Shown here: piece by piece, positions 1-8,125 of the stretch
Position numbering within the stretch: the first letter of the stretch is position 1
Layout: every line of letters begins with the position of its first letter
Origin: Tepidisphaera sp.
Lineage (GTDB): Bacteria > Planctomycetota > Phycisphaerae > Phycisphaerales > UBA1924
Direction of reading: 5' to 3'
Length of the DNA: 64,000 nt
Assembly (NCBI GenBank): GCA_016124375.1
Contig: WGNV01000003.1
Location: 369,625 to 433,624 of the forward strand
Translations under genes and position numbers: made by a program
Notes under the pieces: generated by a model
What the model saw: the letters and a program-made list of their open reading frames with translations, nothing else
What the model was told of the DNA's origin: nothing
Database searches by the model: none

Positions 1-730
1 CGCCCTCGATCAATCCCCGCACCCCGCCCATGACAAACCCCAGCACGATCTCGATCGCCTCGTGGGTTTCCTTCTCGGTCTGGGGGGGCGGAAAACCAAG
101 CCTCGCGAACAGCTCCGCGCTGTGCTCGAACTGGGCGCAGATCGCCAGCACGCACCCGCTGACCCGCCGCACCCCCTCGGGACCCAGACGCTCGCCCAGC
201 AGCTCCGCCACGATGCCCATCAGGATGGCGTGCACGGGCTGGGCGCGTTCACGCACCAGCGCATCGAACACCGGCGTGGGGTCGCGCATCTCCCGCAGGA
301 TGATCTTGGAGAGCGGCGCGTTCTCCCGGTAGCGACTGATCGAAAAGCCCACCCCCCACCGCACCCACGCTTCCAGCGCCTCCCAGGCGCCGCGAAACTC
401 GTGCCGCATCGGCGGGGGCTGCGAGCCCAGCGTGCGATCCGCGGCGTGATCGATCGCCGCCTTGTAAAGGCGTGCCTTGTCCCCGAAGTAGTACTTCACG
501 CTCGCGATGTTCGCCCCCGCCTTCCCGCAGATGCGCCGCACCGACGCGTCGCGGAAGCCCCGGGCCGCGAACTCGACCGCCGCGGCTTTCAACACCCGCT
601 CCCTCGTCGCCCGCCCGTCGGCCCGTGCCGCACGCGCACCAACCCCGCCAGCCCGGGCCCGAGCCTTCGCCCCGCCTTGCTCCTGCCCCGCCGGCTTTGC
701 TTTGCGAAACGCGCGTTTGTTCTCAAACAT
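1..730 (-). CDS. TetR-family transcriptional regulator (3' end cut by window edge)
   Basis: A TetR-type DNA-binding repressor; 243 residues are visible and the reading frame is still open at base 1. An arginine/alanine-rich leader (residues 1-40) precedes the helix-turn-helix at about 41-88, where the recognition helix ends in the family hallmark VKYYFGDKARLY. The remaining part is helical and resembles the CecR (YbiH) subgroup, which suits a ligand-sensing, dimerising domain, but the ligand cannot be read from sequence. I chose the ATG at 728-730 because the frame is open from there; an internal start nearer the HTH is possible, since the leader is not conserved. Two AAACNNGCGTTT motifs overlap the start codon and suggest self-repression. 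The next feature on the other side is tRNA-Ser. Confidence 0.85.
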   Translation of the reverse strand, partial: MFENKRAFRKAKPAGQEQGGAKARARAGGVGARAARADGRATRERVLKAAAVEFAARGFRDASVRRICGKAGANIASVKYYFGDKARLYKAAIDHAADRTLGSQPPPMRHEFRGAWEALEAWVRWGVGFSISRYRENAPLSKIILREMRDPTPVFDALVRERAQPVHAILMGIVAELLGERLGPEGVRRVSGCVLAICAQFEHSAELFARLGFPPPQTEKETHEAIEIVLGFVMGGVRGLIEG

Positions 731-736
731 GCGTTT
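707..736. promoter_or_regulatory. Two tandem AAACNNGCGTTT motifs at the start of the TetR gene
   Basis: AAACGCGCGTTT at 707-718 is a perfect 12-bp palindrome. AAACATGCGTTT at 725-736 shares the AAAC and GCGTTT halves, and the copies start 18 bp apart. They sit over the ATG and the first codons of the TetR-type gene, where an autorepressor would bind. Function is inferred. Confidence 0.5.
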
Positions 737-864
737 CAAGTATACCCCGCTCCGGCCACCGACCCGAACCCCCTCCCCACGCGCCTCCCCTCGCCCATTC
801 CCCCGCCTGGTCCCAAGGCACGCCGATCCGCCCGGGAAGCGCCTAACCTCCCTTCCCCTTCGCC

Positions 865-951
865 GGAGAGGTGTCCGAGAGGCTGAAGGAACGCGACTGG
901 AAATCGCGTAAACGGGTAACCGTTTCGGGAGTTCGAATCTCCCCCTCTCCG
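865..951 (+). tRNA. tRNA-Ser, anticodon GGA
   Basis: A class II tRNA. The acceptor stem GGAGAGG (865-871) pairs with CCTCTCC (944-950), with G at 951 as discriminator base. The anticodon stem-loop is CGCGA-CTGGAAA-TCGCG, giving anticodon GGA, which reads UCC and UCU. A long variable arm (AACGGGTAACCGTTT) is typical of tRNA-Ser, and the T-loop GTTCGAATC follows. CCA is not encoded. It would be charged by seryl-tRNA synthetase. Confidence 0.96.
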
Positions 952-1019
952 CTTTCCGCACAAGCTCCGTGCTCGAATGAGCACGCTTTGCAGCGACGCC
1001 ATGCCCGTACACTGCGGGC

Positions 1020-1934
1020 ATGAGTTGGCTGCCCGGCGCCGAGCCTTCTGCCTCCACCCAGTGCCCACCCAGCGTGGAGATGGTCATTCTGCCCCGCGCC
1101 AGCGACATCGGCGGGTTTGAAGTCCGCCGCGCCCTGCCCTTCCGCTCGCGCCGCATGGTCGGGCCGTTCATCTTCTGGGATCAGATGGGCCCGGGCGAGT
1201 TCCTCTCTGGCCACGGCCTCGATGTCCGCCCCCACCCCCACATCGGCCTCGCCACCGTCACCTACCTGGTCGATGGCTCCATCGACCATCGCGATTCGCT
1301 GGGCAACAACGTTCGCATCCGAGCAGGCGACGTCAACCTGATGGCCGCGGGCTCGGGCATCGTGCACTCCGAGCGCACGGGCCGCGACGTGCGTCTGCAC
1401 CCCTCGCACATCTTCGGCGTCCAAAGTTGGGTCGCCCAACCCAAGGCCCACGAGAACGGCCCGCCCGCCTTCATCCACACCGACAGCGACGACCTCCCCA
1501 CCTTCGACGACGACGGCGTGCAAGGGCGGCTGATCCTGGGCGAGTTCCGGGGGCTCCGCTCACCCGTGCCCACGCAATGGCCCACGCTCTACCTCGACAT
1601 GAAGCTGGCCGCGGGCAAACGCATCGCCCTGCCGCCGACCACCGAAGAACGCGCCCTCTACGCCCTCAGCGGCTCCATCGAAATCGGCACCACCCGCTTC
1701 GAACCCCAACAGATGCTCGTGCTGCGCCCGGGCGAAACCATCACCATCGCCGCGATCGACGACGTCCGCCTCATGGTCCTGGGCGGCATGGCCATGGACG
1801 GCCCGCGCTACATCTCGTGGAACTTCGTCTCCTCCTCCAAGGAACGCCTCGAGCAAGCCCGCAAAGACTGGCGCGAACGCCGCTTCCCCCTCGTTCCCGG
1901 CGACGAAACCGAGTTCGTGCCGCTGCCGGAGTGA
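1020..1934 (+). CDS. Pirin family protein
   Basis: A cytosolic bicupin of the pirin family, 304 residues, the usual length. The N-terminal cupin carries the metal-binding set His72, His74 (RPHPHIGLATVTYL), His116 and Glu118 (GSGIVHSERT), with the same spacing as human pirin 56/58/101/103, so iron binding is very likely. The C-terminal cupin spans about 185-280. Bacterial pirins have been reported as quercetin dioxygenases or as regulators of central metabolism; which applies here cannot be told. It lies 68 bp after tRNA-Ser and is followed by an HD-GYP-like gene on the same strand, with no sign of functional linkage. The ATG at 1020 is used; the first 20 residues are not conserved, so the real start could be Met21. 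Confidence 0.92.
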   Translation: MSWLPGAEPSASTQCPPSVEMVILPRASDIGGFEVRRALPFRSRRMVGPFIFWDQMGPGEFLSGHGLDVRPHPHIGLATVTYLVDGSIDHRDSLGNNVRIRAGDVNLMAAGSGIVHSERTGRDVRLHPSHIFGVQSWVAQPKAHENGPPAFIHTDSDDLPTFDDDGVQGRLILGEFRGLRSPVPTQWPTLYLDMKLAAGKRIALPPTTEERALYALSGSIEIGTTRFEPQQMLVLRPGETITIAAIDDVRLMVLGGMAMDGPRYISWNFVSSSKERLEQARKDWRERRFPLVPGDETEFVPLPE

Positions 1935-2102
1935 GGTCACCGCGCCCGCGGCGACGCACGCTCCATGTCCCCATCCGGGCGGCCCACGCCCCCCAAGCAG
2001 GGCACGGACACGCTCCGACCGTGTCCTTCGCTCGCGGTTCTTATCAGCCCGTGCGCAGTCCATCCAACATCCCGGGTCCTTCGCCGCACATCCGGAGCGC
2101 AC

Positions 2103-3422
2103 ATGCCAAAAACCCGGCGAAAGCCCCGGAGCCGCCGGGGTGCGCGCCCAAACCGGCCGATGACCACCCCACCCATGCAGTTGTGCGGCATCTCCGAAGT
2201 CCCTCCCGGATCGGTTCTCGGATCGATCGTCTCCGATCCGCGCAAGCCGGACCATGATCTGCTGCGCCCCGGGGTCGAGCTCGATCGCGACCTCCTCGCC
2301 GGTCTCAAACAGCGCGGCGTGTCGCAGTTGTGGATCGAAGACAACCTCACCAAAGACCTTGACGCCGCCGTCGCCCCGGGCCTCACCGCCTCGCGCCTGG
2401 CCACCTACACCCAGTTGCGCGACTCGCTCAGCGCCTGCGCCCGCCGCTCCGTCTCCTGTGCCGCCATGCAGGGCTACCGCCAGGCCGTCATGGGCATGGT
2501 GCTCGAGTCCATCGCCTCCTCGCAGTACGCCGGCATGACCGACACGCTCTTCGGCGCCGGTGGCCAGGCCTCGCACGGCACCAACGTCGCCTACCTCTCC
2601 CTGCTCTGCGGCTTGCACATCGAGGCCTACGTCGTGCGCGAGCAGCCCCGCCTGCCTGTCAAAGACGCCCGCGAGATGTCGTCGCTGGGCCTCGCCGGGC
2701 TGTTGCATGACATCGGCAAGACAAAGCTGCTGCCGCGCGTCAGCACCTTTCACGACCTGCACGCCAAAGAAAACGGCGGCGACGCCGACCGCCCCGAGGG
2801 ATACACCGATCACGGCTCGCTCGGTCACGCGATGCTCGAGTTCAGCCGTGCACCCGCGCGAGTCGCCTACACCATGCTGCACCACCACCAGCGTTTCGAT
2901 GGCCACGGCTGGCCCACCGTGCCGCGACGCGACGACGACAAAATCCGCGAGCCGCTCTCCGGCCGTCGCATCCACATCTTCGCCCGCATCGTGGCCGCGG
3001 CCAATGTGCTCGACAACCTGCTCCGCGACGCTCAGGGCGAGCGCCGCCCGCCCGTCGCCGCCCTCCACGCCTTTGCTTCCCCCCGCTTCGACGGCTGGTT
3101 CGACCCCGTCGTCCGCGCCGCCATGCTCGCCCGCATCCCGCCCTTCGCCATCGGCACGCAAATCACCCTGAGCAACGGCCGCCGGGGCGTGGTCGTCCGA
3201 CCGAATCTCGAAAGCCCCTGCCGTCCCGAAGTGCGGCTCATCCCCGATCGCGACTCCGACACTCCGCAGACCCTCGCGCTCGACGCAACCCGAAGCGTCA
3301 CCATCACCCACGCCCTGGGCGTGGACGTTGCCAACTACCTCTATGACCTTCCGGCCGCGATTTGGCCCGATGCCGCCGACGAATGCCCGGAACCAAACGC
3401 CACCGAGTCCGAGGCGGCCTAG
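2103..3422 (+). CDS. HD-GYP-like HD domain phosphohydrolase
   Basis: A 439-residue protein with an HD metal-dependent phosphohydrolase domain. The HD pair is in LLHDIGKTKL (His202-Asp203), and the downstream signature HHHQRFDGHGWP (260-271) is the place of the HD-GYP motif, with HGWP instead of GYP. Family members hydrolyse cyclic di-GMP, so a signalling role is likely but unproven given the altered motif. The N-terminal ~95 residues look like the small domain often preceding planctomycete HD-GYPs. A short C-terminal region (~355-410) with beta character follows. Start 2103 has GGAG six bases upstream; a later ATG at 2160 has no such site. There is no membrane segment and no receiver domain, so the input signal is unknown. 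It ends just before a palindromic repeat. Confidence 0.85.
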   Translation: MPKTRRKPRSRRGARPNRPMTTPPMQLCGISEVPPGSVLGSIVSDPRKPDHDLLRPGVELDRDLLAGLKQRGVSQLWIEDNLTKDLDAAVAPGLTASRLATYTQLRDSLSACARRSVSCAAMQGYRQAVMGMVLESIASSQYAGMTDTLFGAGGQASHGTNVAYLSLLCGLHIEAYVVREQPRLPVKDAREMSSLGLAGLLHDIGKTKLLPRVSTFHDLHAKENGGDADRPEGYTDHGSLGHAMLEFSRAPARVAYTMLHHHQRFDGHGWPTVPRRDDDKIREPLSGRRIHIFARIVAAANVLDNLLRDAQGERRPPVAALHAFASPRFDGWFDPVVRAAMLARIPPFAIGTQITLSNGRRGVVVRPNLESPCRPEVRLIPDRDSDTPQTLALDATRSVTITHALGVDVANYLYDLPAAIWPDAADECPEPNATESEAA

Positions 3423-3431
3423 CAACGCAAT

Positions 3432-3507
3432 ACGAGCCCGAAGCGCGAGCGAGGGTCTCACTGGTGATCGGATATCGCTGAGACCCTCGCTCGCGCTTCG
3501 GGCTCGT
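3432..3507. repeat. Perfect 29-bp inverted repeat (palindromic repeat family A, paired copy)
   Basis: The arms 3432-3460 and 3479-3507 are exact reverse complements (29/29) around an 18-base spacer. Each arm starts or ends ACGAGCCCGAAGCGCGAGCG. Single or partial copies of the same arm occur at 20219-20247, 40480-40507, 57429-57456 and 61566-61593, so this is a dispersed repeat, not just a terminator. It lies between convergent genes. Confidence 0.9.
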
Positions 3508-3537
3508 AAAACAAAACCCCCGCCATAGGCGGGGGTT
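3508..3537 (-). terminator. Rho-independent terminator of the pilT-like gene
   Basis: AACCCCCGCC (3515-3524), a 3-base loop ATA and GGCGGGGGTT (3528-3537) form a 10-bp stem. On the minus strand it is followed by a T-rich run (complement of AAAACAAAA at 3508-3516). It lies about 30 bases beyond the stop of the minus-strand ATPase gene. Confidence 0.88.
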
Positions 3538-3568
3538 GAACGTGCATACTGCCTGCGAACTTTCTTGA

Positions 3569-4726
3569 TCAGCCCAGCTTCTTGAGACGCATCTGCAGTT
3601 CGTCGGTGTTGGGGCTGGCGTCCATCGCCGTGCGCACGTGGATGTACTCGGTCTCCACCAGTTGCACCAGCGATTCGTTGAAGTCCACCATGCCGCTCTG
3701 GCGGGCTTCGATGCTCTTGAGATATTCGCGAAGCTCGCCCTCGCGCCCTTCCAGGATGTGCTTGCGCACCACGCCGTTGTTGATGAGGATCTCCAGCGCC
3801 GGGATGCGTGCGATGTTGGGGTGCAGCGTGGGCAGCAGCTTCTGATACACGAACGCCCGCATCTGGTAACCCAGAATCTTGCGGACCTGCTCCACCTCTT
3901 CCTGCTCGAACAAGCCGTAGATACGGCTGAAGCACTGCGTCGTACTCGAGGCGTGGATGGTTCCGTACACCAGGTGGCCCGTTTCGGCGGCGTGCAGCGC
4001 CGCCTCGAACGTCTCCTGGTCGCGCATCTCGCCCACCAGCACGATGTCGGGGTTTTCACGCACCAGGGCGCGCAGCGCGATCTTGAAGTCCAGGCAGTCG
4101 ATGCCGATCTCGCGCTGGTTGATCGTCGCCTTCTTGTCCTGGAAGATGTACTCGATCGGGTCCTCGATCGTCACGATGTGCACGGGCTTGCGCTCGTTCA
4201 CGTAGTCGAGCATCGCGGCGATGGTCGTCGACTTGCCCGAGCCCGTCACGCCGCACAGCAGCACGATGCCCTGGGGCTGCAGCGCGATCTCGCTCATGCT
4301 GGGCGGCAGGTAGAGTTCCTCGAACCGCCGGATCTTGCTGGTGATGAGGCGGCACGCCACGCTCAGCTTGCCGCGGGCCTGGAACAGGTTCACGCGGAAG
4401 CGGTTGTTGTCGTCGTAGTCGTACGCAAAGTCCACCGAGCCGAACTTGTGAAGATCCTCGAACTGTTCTTCAGTGAGAATGTTCTGGGCGATCTGCCAGA
4501 ACTCGTCGGTCGAGACCGGCTCGGTGTCCAGGGCCTTGAGCGCACCCCGCATGCGCACCTTGGGCTGCTGGTCGCTCTTGATGATCAGGTCCGACGCCTC
4601 GAACTTGATGCACGCCTGAAGAAACTTGCCCCAGCGCGTCGCGTGGGGGTCGCTCTTCTTCTTGCGGGCCATCGAAACGTGCCCGACGTGTGCTGCCGAC
4701 GATTGCGGCTCGGTGTGGACGGTCAT
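3569..4726 (-). CDS. PilT/PilU-family type IV pilus retraction ATPase
   Basis: A 385-residue secretion-type hexameric ATPase that in related systems depolymerises the type IV pilus at the inner membrane. The Walker A motif GVTGSGKST is at about 159-167, followed by the Asp box (EDPIEYIFQDKKATINQREIG region), Walker B (PDIVLVGEMRD) and the His box (AAETGHLVYGTIHAS), in the order expected for PilT. The N-terminal ~100 residues match the PAS-like domain. A C-terminal extension with KSIEARQSGMVDFNESL is closer to PilU than to short PilT proteins. Start 4726 is one of several in-frame candidates (another Met at 4672), and the first ~20 residues are not conserved. No other pilus gene is in the window, so it is a stand-alone gene here. 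It ends in a clear terminator. Confidence 0.9.
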   Translation of the reverse strand: MTVHTEPQSSAAHVGHVSMARKKKSDPHATRWGKFLQACIKFEASDLIIKSDQQPKVRMRGALKALDTEPVSTDEFWQIAQNILTEEQFEDLHKFGSVDFAYDYDDNNRFRVNLFQARGKLSVACRLITSKIRRFEELYLPPSMSEIALQPQGIVLLCGVTGSGKSTTIAAMLDYVNERKPVHIVTIEDPIEYIFQDKKATINQREIGIDCLDFKIALRALVRENPDIVLVGEMRDQETFEAALHAAETGHLVYGTIHASSTTQCFSRIYGLFEQEEVEQVRKILGYQMRAFVYQKLLPTLHPNIARIPALEILINNGVVRKHILEGREGELREYLKSIEARQSGMVDFNESLVQLVETEYIHVRTAMDASPNTDELQMRLKKLG

Positions 4727-5072
4727 GGACGGCTTCCCGTGGCGCCCGCCCGGCGACGAGCCGCTGGCGTGCTCCTGTGCTGTGCTTGTCTGCGACAAGA
4801 ATAACCTCCATCCGCCGGATTTGCAGCGGAAAAATAACGAACCCGCTCGTGTTCTGCGTCGGCGCCCTCTCCGTTCGGCGAGCGTTGCGCCTCCCGAAGC
4901 GCGCACCCGGGCCTGCCTCAGGTCCGTGAACATCCGTACGACGCCCGGGCCCCGTCTGTTTCAGCCGCCCCGTAATTCACGCAGTGGTCGGTGTCCGTTG
5001 GTAGCCCCAAGAAAAACACCCGCGTGGCGATAACCACGCGGGTGGAGTTCGAATGCCTGTCCGGCCAGGGAC
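4727..5072. other. Intergenic region upstream of the pilT-like gene
   Basis: No gene is seen in these 346 bases. They hold the terminator of the M16 peptidase gene (5011-5044) and presumably the promoter of the ATPase gene; I found no convincing -35/-10 pair. Confidence 0.6.
5011..5044 (-). terminator. Rho-independent terminator of the M16 peptidase gene
   Basis: CACCCGCGTGG (5017-5027), loop CGATAA and CCACGCGGGTG (5034-5044) make a perfect 11-bp stem. On the minus strand it is followed by TTTTTC. It lies 29 bases past the peptidase stop codon. Confidence 0.92.
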
Positions 5073-7940
5073 TTACTTGGACGCCGGGGCCGGCGCCGGG
5101 GTGGCCGGAGCCGCCGCCGGGGCTGGCGCCGGGGTCGCCCCGGGCTTGGGCTTCACTTCCACCAGCATCATGTGCGCGGGCAGGTAGTACTTGTCGAACG
5201 CCGCCTTCACGTCCGCCGCCGTGATCTTCTTGAACGCCTCGGGCGCCCCGGCGATCTCCGCCGGCGTGAGCCCGTCGGTCGTCAGCGTCTCCAGCATCCG
5301 GCTCCAGTACCGCGGGTCCTTGAACGAGTTGTCCAGCGTGTTGGCGATCTGCTTCTGCGCCACTTCCATCTCTTCGGGCGTCGGTCCGTCCTTGCCGAAC
5401 TGGGCGTACTCCTCCTTGATGGCCGCGGCCAGCCGGTCGGCGTTCTTGGGGTCGCACGGAGCGGCCGCCGAGAAAACCCCGAACTTCGGGTACGCGTCTC
5501 CGGGCTCGAGCCTCGCCCCGATGCCGTACACCAGCTGCTCCTTCTCGCGGATGGTCTTGATCATCCGAGTCGAGAGGATCTCCGACGCCAGCGTCATCGC
5601 CCGGGTGTCGGCCAGATTGTCCTTGTCCGGGCCGAAGAACCCGCACATCACCGCCGCCTGCGGGGTGGCGGTCTCCATCTCGAGCACGATCTCGCGGGGC
5701 GAGGTCGGCAACGCCAACGCCCGCTCCTTGGGATACAGCTCATGGCTCACCCGCTCGCGGCTGGGCAGGCTGCCCACGTACTGCTCGACCAGGGCGATTG
5801 CCTTGTCCTTGGGCAGATCGCCCACGATCGCAACCTCGATCGGCGAGTGCGCGATGAGCATGTCCAGCCACGCCTGAGCCTTTTCAAGCTTGATGGCGTT
5901 GACCATCTCGTGCGTCAGAGCCCGCTGACGCACATCGCCCTCGGGGTAGCGGACATCCGCCAGCAGCTTGCCGAACATCTGCAGCGGCTGCTTGCTGATG
6001 CCGTCGATGCGCTGGTTCTCACCGGTCTGCCACTGCTCGAATGAGGGCTGCTCGAGCTTGGGCTCGGTGAGCAGCAGGTAGGCAAGCTGCATGCCCATCT
6101 CGAGGTCATCGGGCGTGCCCGCCACGCGCATCTGCATCGCGTCGGCACCGGCCCGCCCACCCACCGACACCTGGCGTCCGTTCATCAGCGAGCGGATGTC
6201 GGTGCTGCTGAGGTGCTGGGTGGCGGCCCGGCCCCAGGCGATGCTGGCGGCCTGGCTGATGCCGCGGTTTTCCGGGGTCTCCAGCAGCTCGCCTCCGAGC
6301 AGCGAGATGGTGATGGTGACCTGGTCCTTGCGCTCATCCATGAACTTGTAGTGCACGCGGGCGTTGTTGGACAGCCAGCCCGACCACACGCCGGTAGCCG
6401 CGTCTTCGCTCTGCTCGCTCACCTTGCCGGGCGTCGGGGGCGTCTTCATCAGCGAAGTGGCCCGCTCGATCTCCTTGTCCTTCTCGGGCTTGGTCTTGAG
6501 CGCGTCCTGGCCCACCTGCAGCACATCGGCGTCGCTGGGGCCGGGCTTGTTCAGTTCCGCGGAGAACATCACCTTCGAAAGGTCGAACTGCGAGGCGAAG
6601 TGCGACGAAACCTCCTCGGGCGTGATGCCGTCGATCAGCTTGCGCCCCATTTCCAGGCTCTGCTCGGCGGACATGATCGTGTCGCCCGACACCAGCTCGT
6701 TGTTGATCCGGGCCAGGTGGGCCTGGTCGGGCACGGTGTTGTCGAACTTGGCGGCCTGCTCCAGCCGGCTCATCAGCTCGCGCTTGGCGTCACGCACCTC
6801 GCGCTCCGTGAAACCGTAGATGTTGGCACGGTTGACCTCGACCACCAGCGCCGTGAGCATTTCCTTCCAGTTCTCGAACTTGCCGCTGGCGTTGGCCGCG
6901 GCCAGGCGGAACATCCGCCCCTGCTGCGAAATGCTGCCCCCGGCTCGCTCGAAGGGCATGCCGCCCCGGCTGATCTTGTCCTGCAGGCGACGGTTGAACG
7001 CCTGCTCGCCGATCGTTTCGACGAATTCCTGACGCAACTGCTCCACCGTCGTCTCCGGGGGCAGCATGGGCAGCATCCGCAGCACCCCCACGCTCGCCTG
7101 CGTGACTTCCGAGTCGGTCACGATCGTCCCGAAGCTCGACTCGTAGGGCTTCACGCCGCTGCCCGCCGCTTCGGGCTTGGGCTTGGTCGGGGCCGACCCG
7201 AACACCTTCTCGATGTGCGCCTGAATCTCCTTGGGGTCGGCATCGCCCACCACGATCAGCGTGGCGTTGGAGGCGGCGTAGAACTTTCCGTAGTAGTCCA
7301 GGAAATCAGGGCGGCTGAGCTTGGCCAGCGTCTCTTCGGTGCCGATGGGCAGGCGCTGCGCGAAGAGCGAGCCCGGGGCCATCTTGGGCAGCATCAGCTC
7401 GCTCACGCGCTGCTGAGCGCTCTTGCGGGCCGTCTTCTCGTTGGTGATCACCGCCCGCTCGTCGTCGATTTCCTTGGGAAGCAGGCTCAGGCGCGACACG
7501 ATGTCGGCGAAGAAGAGCATGCCCTTGTCGAGCGTCTCGGGCTTGGTGTCGGGCAGCGTGAGCTGGTAGGTCGTCTGGTCGAAGCTGGTGAACGCGTTCT
7601 GGTCGCGCCCGAAGGTCATGCCCAGTTCCTCGAAGAACGGCACCACCTTGCCCGGGGGAAAGTTCTCCGACCCGTTGAAGCTCATGTGCTCCAGGTAGTG
7701 GGCCAGGCCTCGCTGGGCGTCGGTCTCGTTGAGCGAGCCCGTGTAGAAGTGGATCCACATGCCCAGCTTGCCCTTGGGTTGATCGTGGTGCATGATGATG
7801 TACGAAAAGCCGTTGCTCAGCGTGCCACGCACCAGGCGCGGGTCGGTGGGCAGGGGCTCTTCGGCCCGGGCCGGGGCGGCGAGGACAGCCGCGATGAACA
7901 TGGACGCGAGGATCGGGACCAGAATCCAAAGACGTTGCAT
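5073..7940 (-). CDS. Periplasmic M16 family zinc metallopeptidase (two-unit, insulinase/pitrilysin-like)
   Basis: A 955-residue exported M16 peptidase, long enough for two tandem M16 units (four structural domains). The first 26 residues are a signal peptide ending ARA. The inverted zinc motif HYLEH is at His81-Glu84-His85, and the third ligand is Glu161 in DDERAVITNE, exactly 76 residues after His85, so the first unit should be catalytic. The second unit (from about 540) lacks an HxxEH motif, as is normal, and would close the chamber. A proline/alanine-rich tail (last ~25 residues) is low complexity. Family members degrade short peptides in the periplasm; the substrate is unknown. It is a single-gene transcript with its own terminator; the ATG at 7940 fits directly before the hydrophobic signal. 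Confidence 0.95.
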   Translation of the reverse strand: MQRLWILVPILASMFIAAVLAAPARAEEPLPTDPRLVRGTLSNGFSYIIMHHDQPKGKLGMWIHFYTGSLNETDAQRGLAHYLEHMSFNGSENFPPGKVVPFFEELGMTFGRDQNAFTSFDQTTYQLTLPDTKPETLDKGMLFFADIVSRLSLLPKEIDDERAVITNEKTARKSAQQRVSELMLPKMAPGSLFAQRLPIGTEETLAKLSRPDFLDYYGKFYAASNATLIVVGDADPKEIQAHIEKVFGSAPTKPKPEAAGSGVKPYESSFGTIVTDSEVTQASVGVLRMLPMLPPETTVEQLRQEFVETIGEQAFNRRLQDKISRGGMPFERAGGSISQQGRMFRLAAANASGKFENWKEMLTALVVEVNRANIYGFTEREVRDAKRELMSRLEQAAKFDNTVPDQAHLARINNELVSGDTIMSAEQSLEMGRKLIDGITPEEVSSHFASQFDLSKVMFSAELNKPGPSDADVLQVGQDALKTKPEKDKEIERATSLMKTPPTPGKVSEQSEDAATGVWSGWLSNNARVHYKFMDERKDQVTITISLLGGELLETPENRGISQAASIAWGRAATQHLSSTDIRSLMNGRQVSVGGRAGADAMQMRVAGTPDDLEMGMQLAYLLLTEPKLEQPSFEQWQTGENQRIDGISKQPLQMFGKLLADVRYPEGDVRQRALTHEMVNAIKLEKAQAWLDMLIAHSPIEVAIVGDLPKDKAIALVEQYVGSLPSRERVSHELYPKERALALPTSPREIVLEMETATPQAAVMCGFFGPDKDNLADTRAMTLASEILSTRMIKTIREKEQLVYGIGARLEPGDAYPKFGVFSAAAPCDPKNADRLAAAIKEEYAQFGKDGPTPEEMEVAQKQIANTLDNSFKDPRYWSRMLETLTTDGLTPAEIAGAPEAFKKITAADVKAAFDKYYLPAHMMLVEVKPKPGATPAPAPAAAPATPAPAPASK

Positions 7941-8125
7941 GCAGGCACTCCGCGAGGGGAAACACGAGCGGGGACGACCGGAGCCGGCCGAAACGCCACC
8001 CGAGTTAAGATTGGGACGGTAAGTCTATCGAGCCCGGGATGCGCCCGCGGGGGATATCCGTCGCCTATGCGCGCGCATTTCGCGTGATGCGGGAAAAAAA
8101 GTGCATTCCGCGTCCGACCAGAGCC

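Noticed and set aside
843..1523. Open frame on the minus strand covering tRNA-Ser
   Set aside because: The tRNA and pirin explain this DNA; the peptide matches only the tRNA shadow.
1560..3935. Long open frame (791 codons) on the minus strand across the pirin and HD-GYP genes
   Set aside because: It is antisense to two genes with clear motifs, has no recognisable domain and reflects the scarcity of stop codons in GC-rich DNA.
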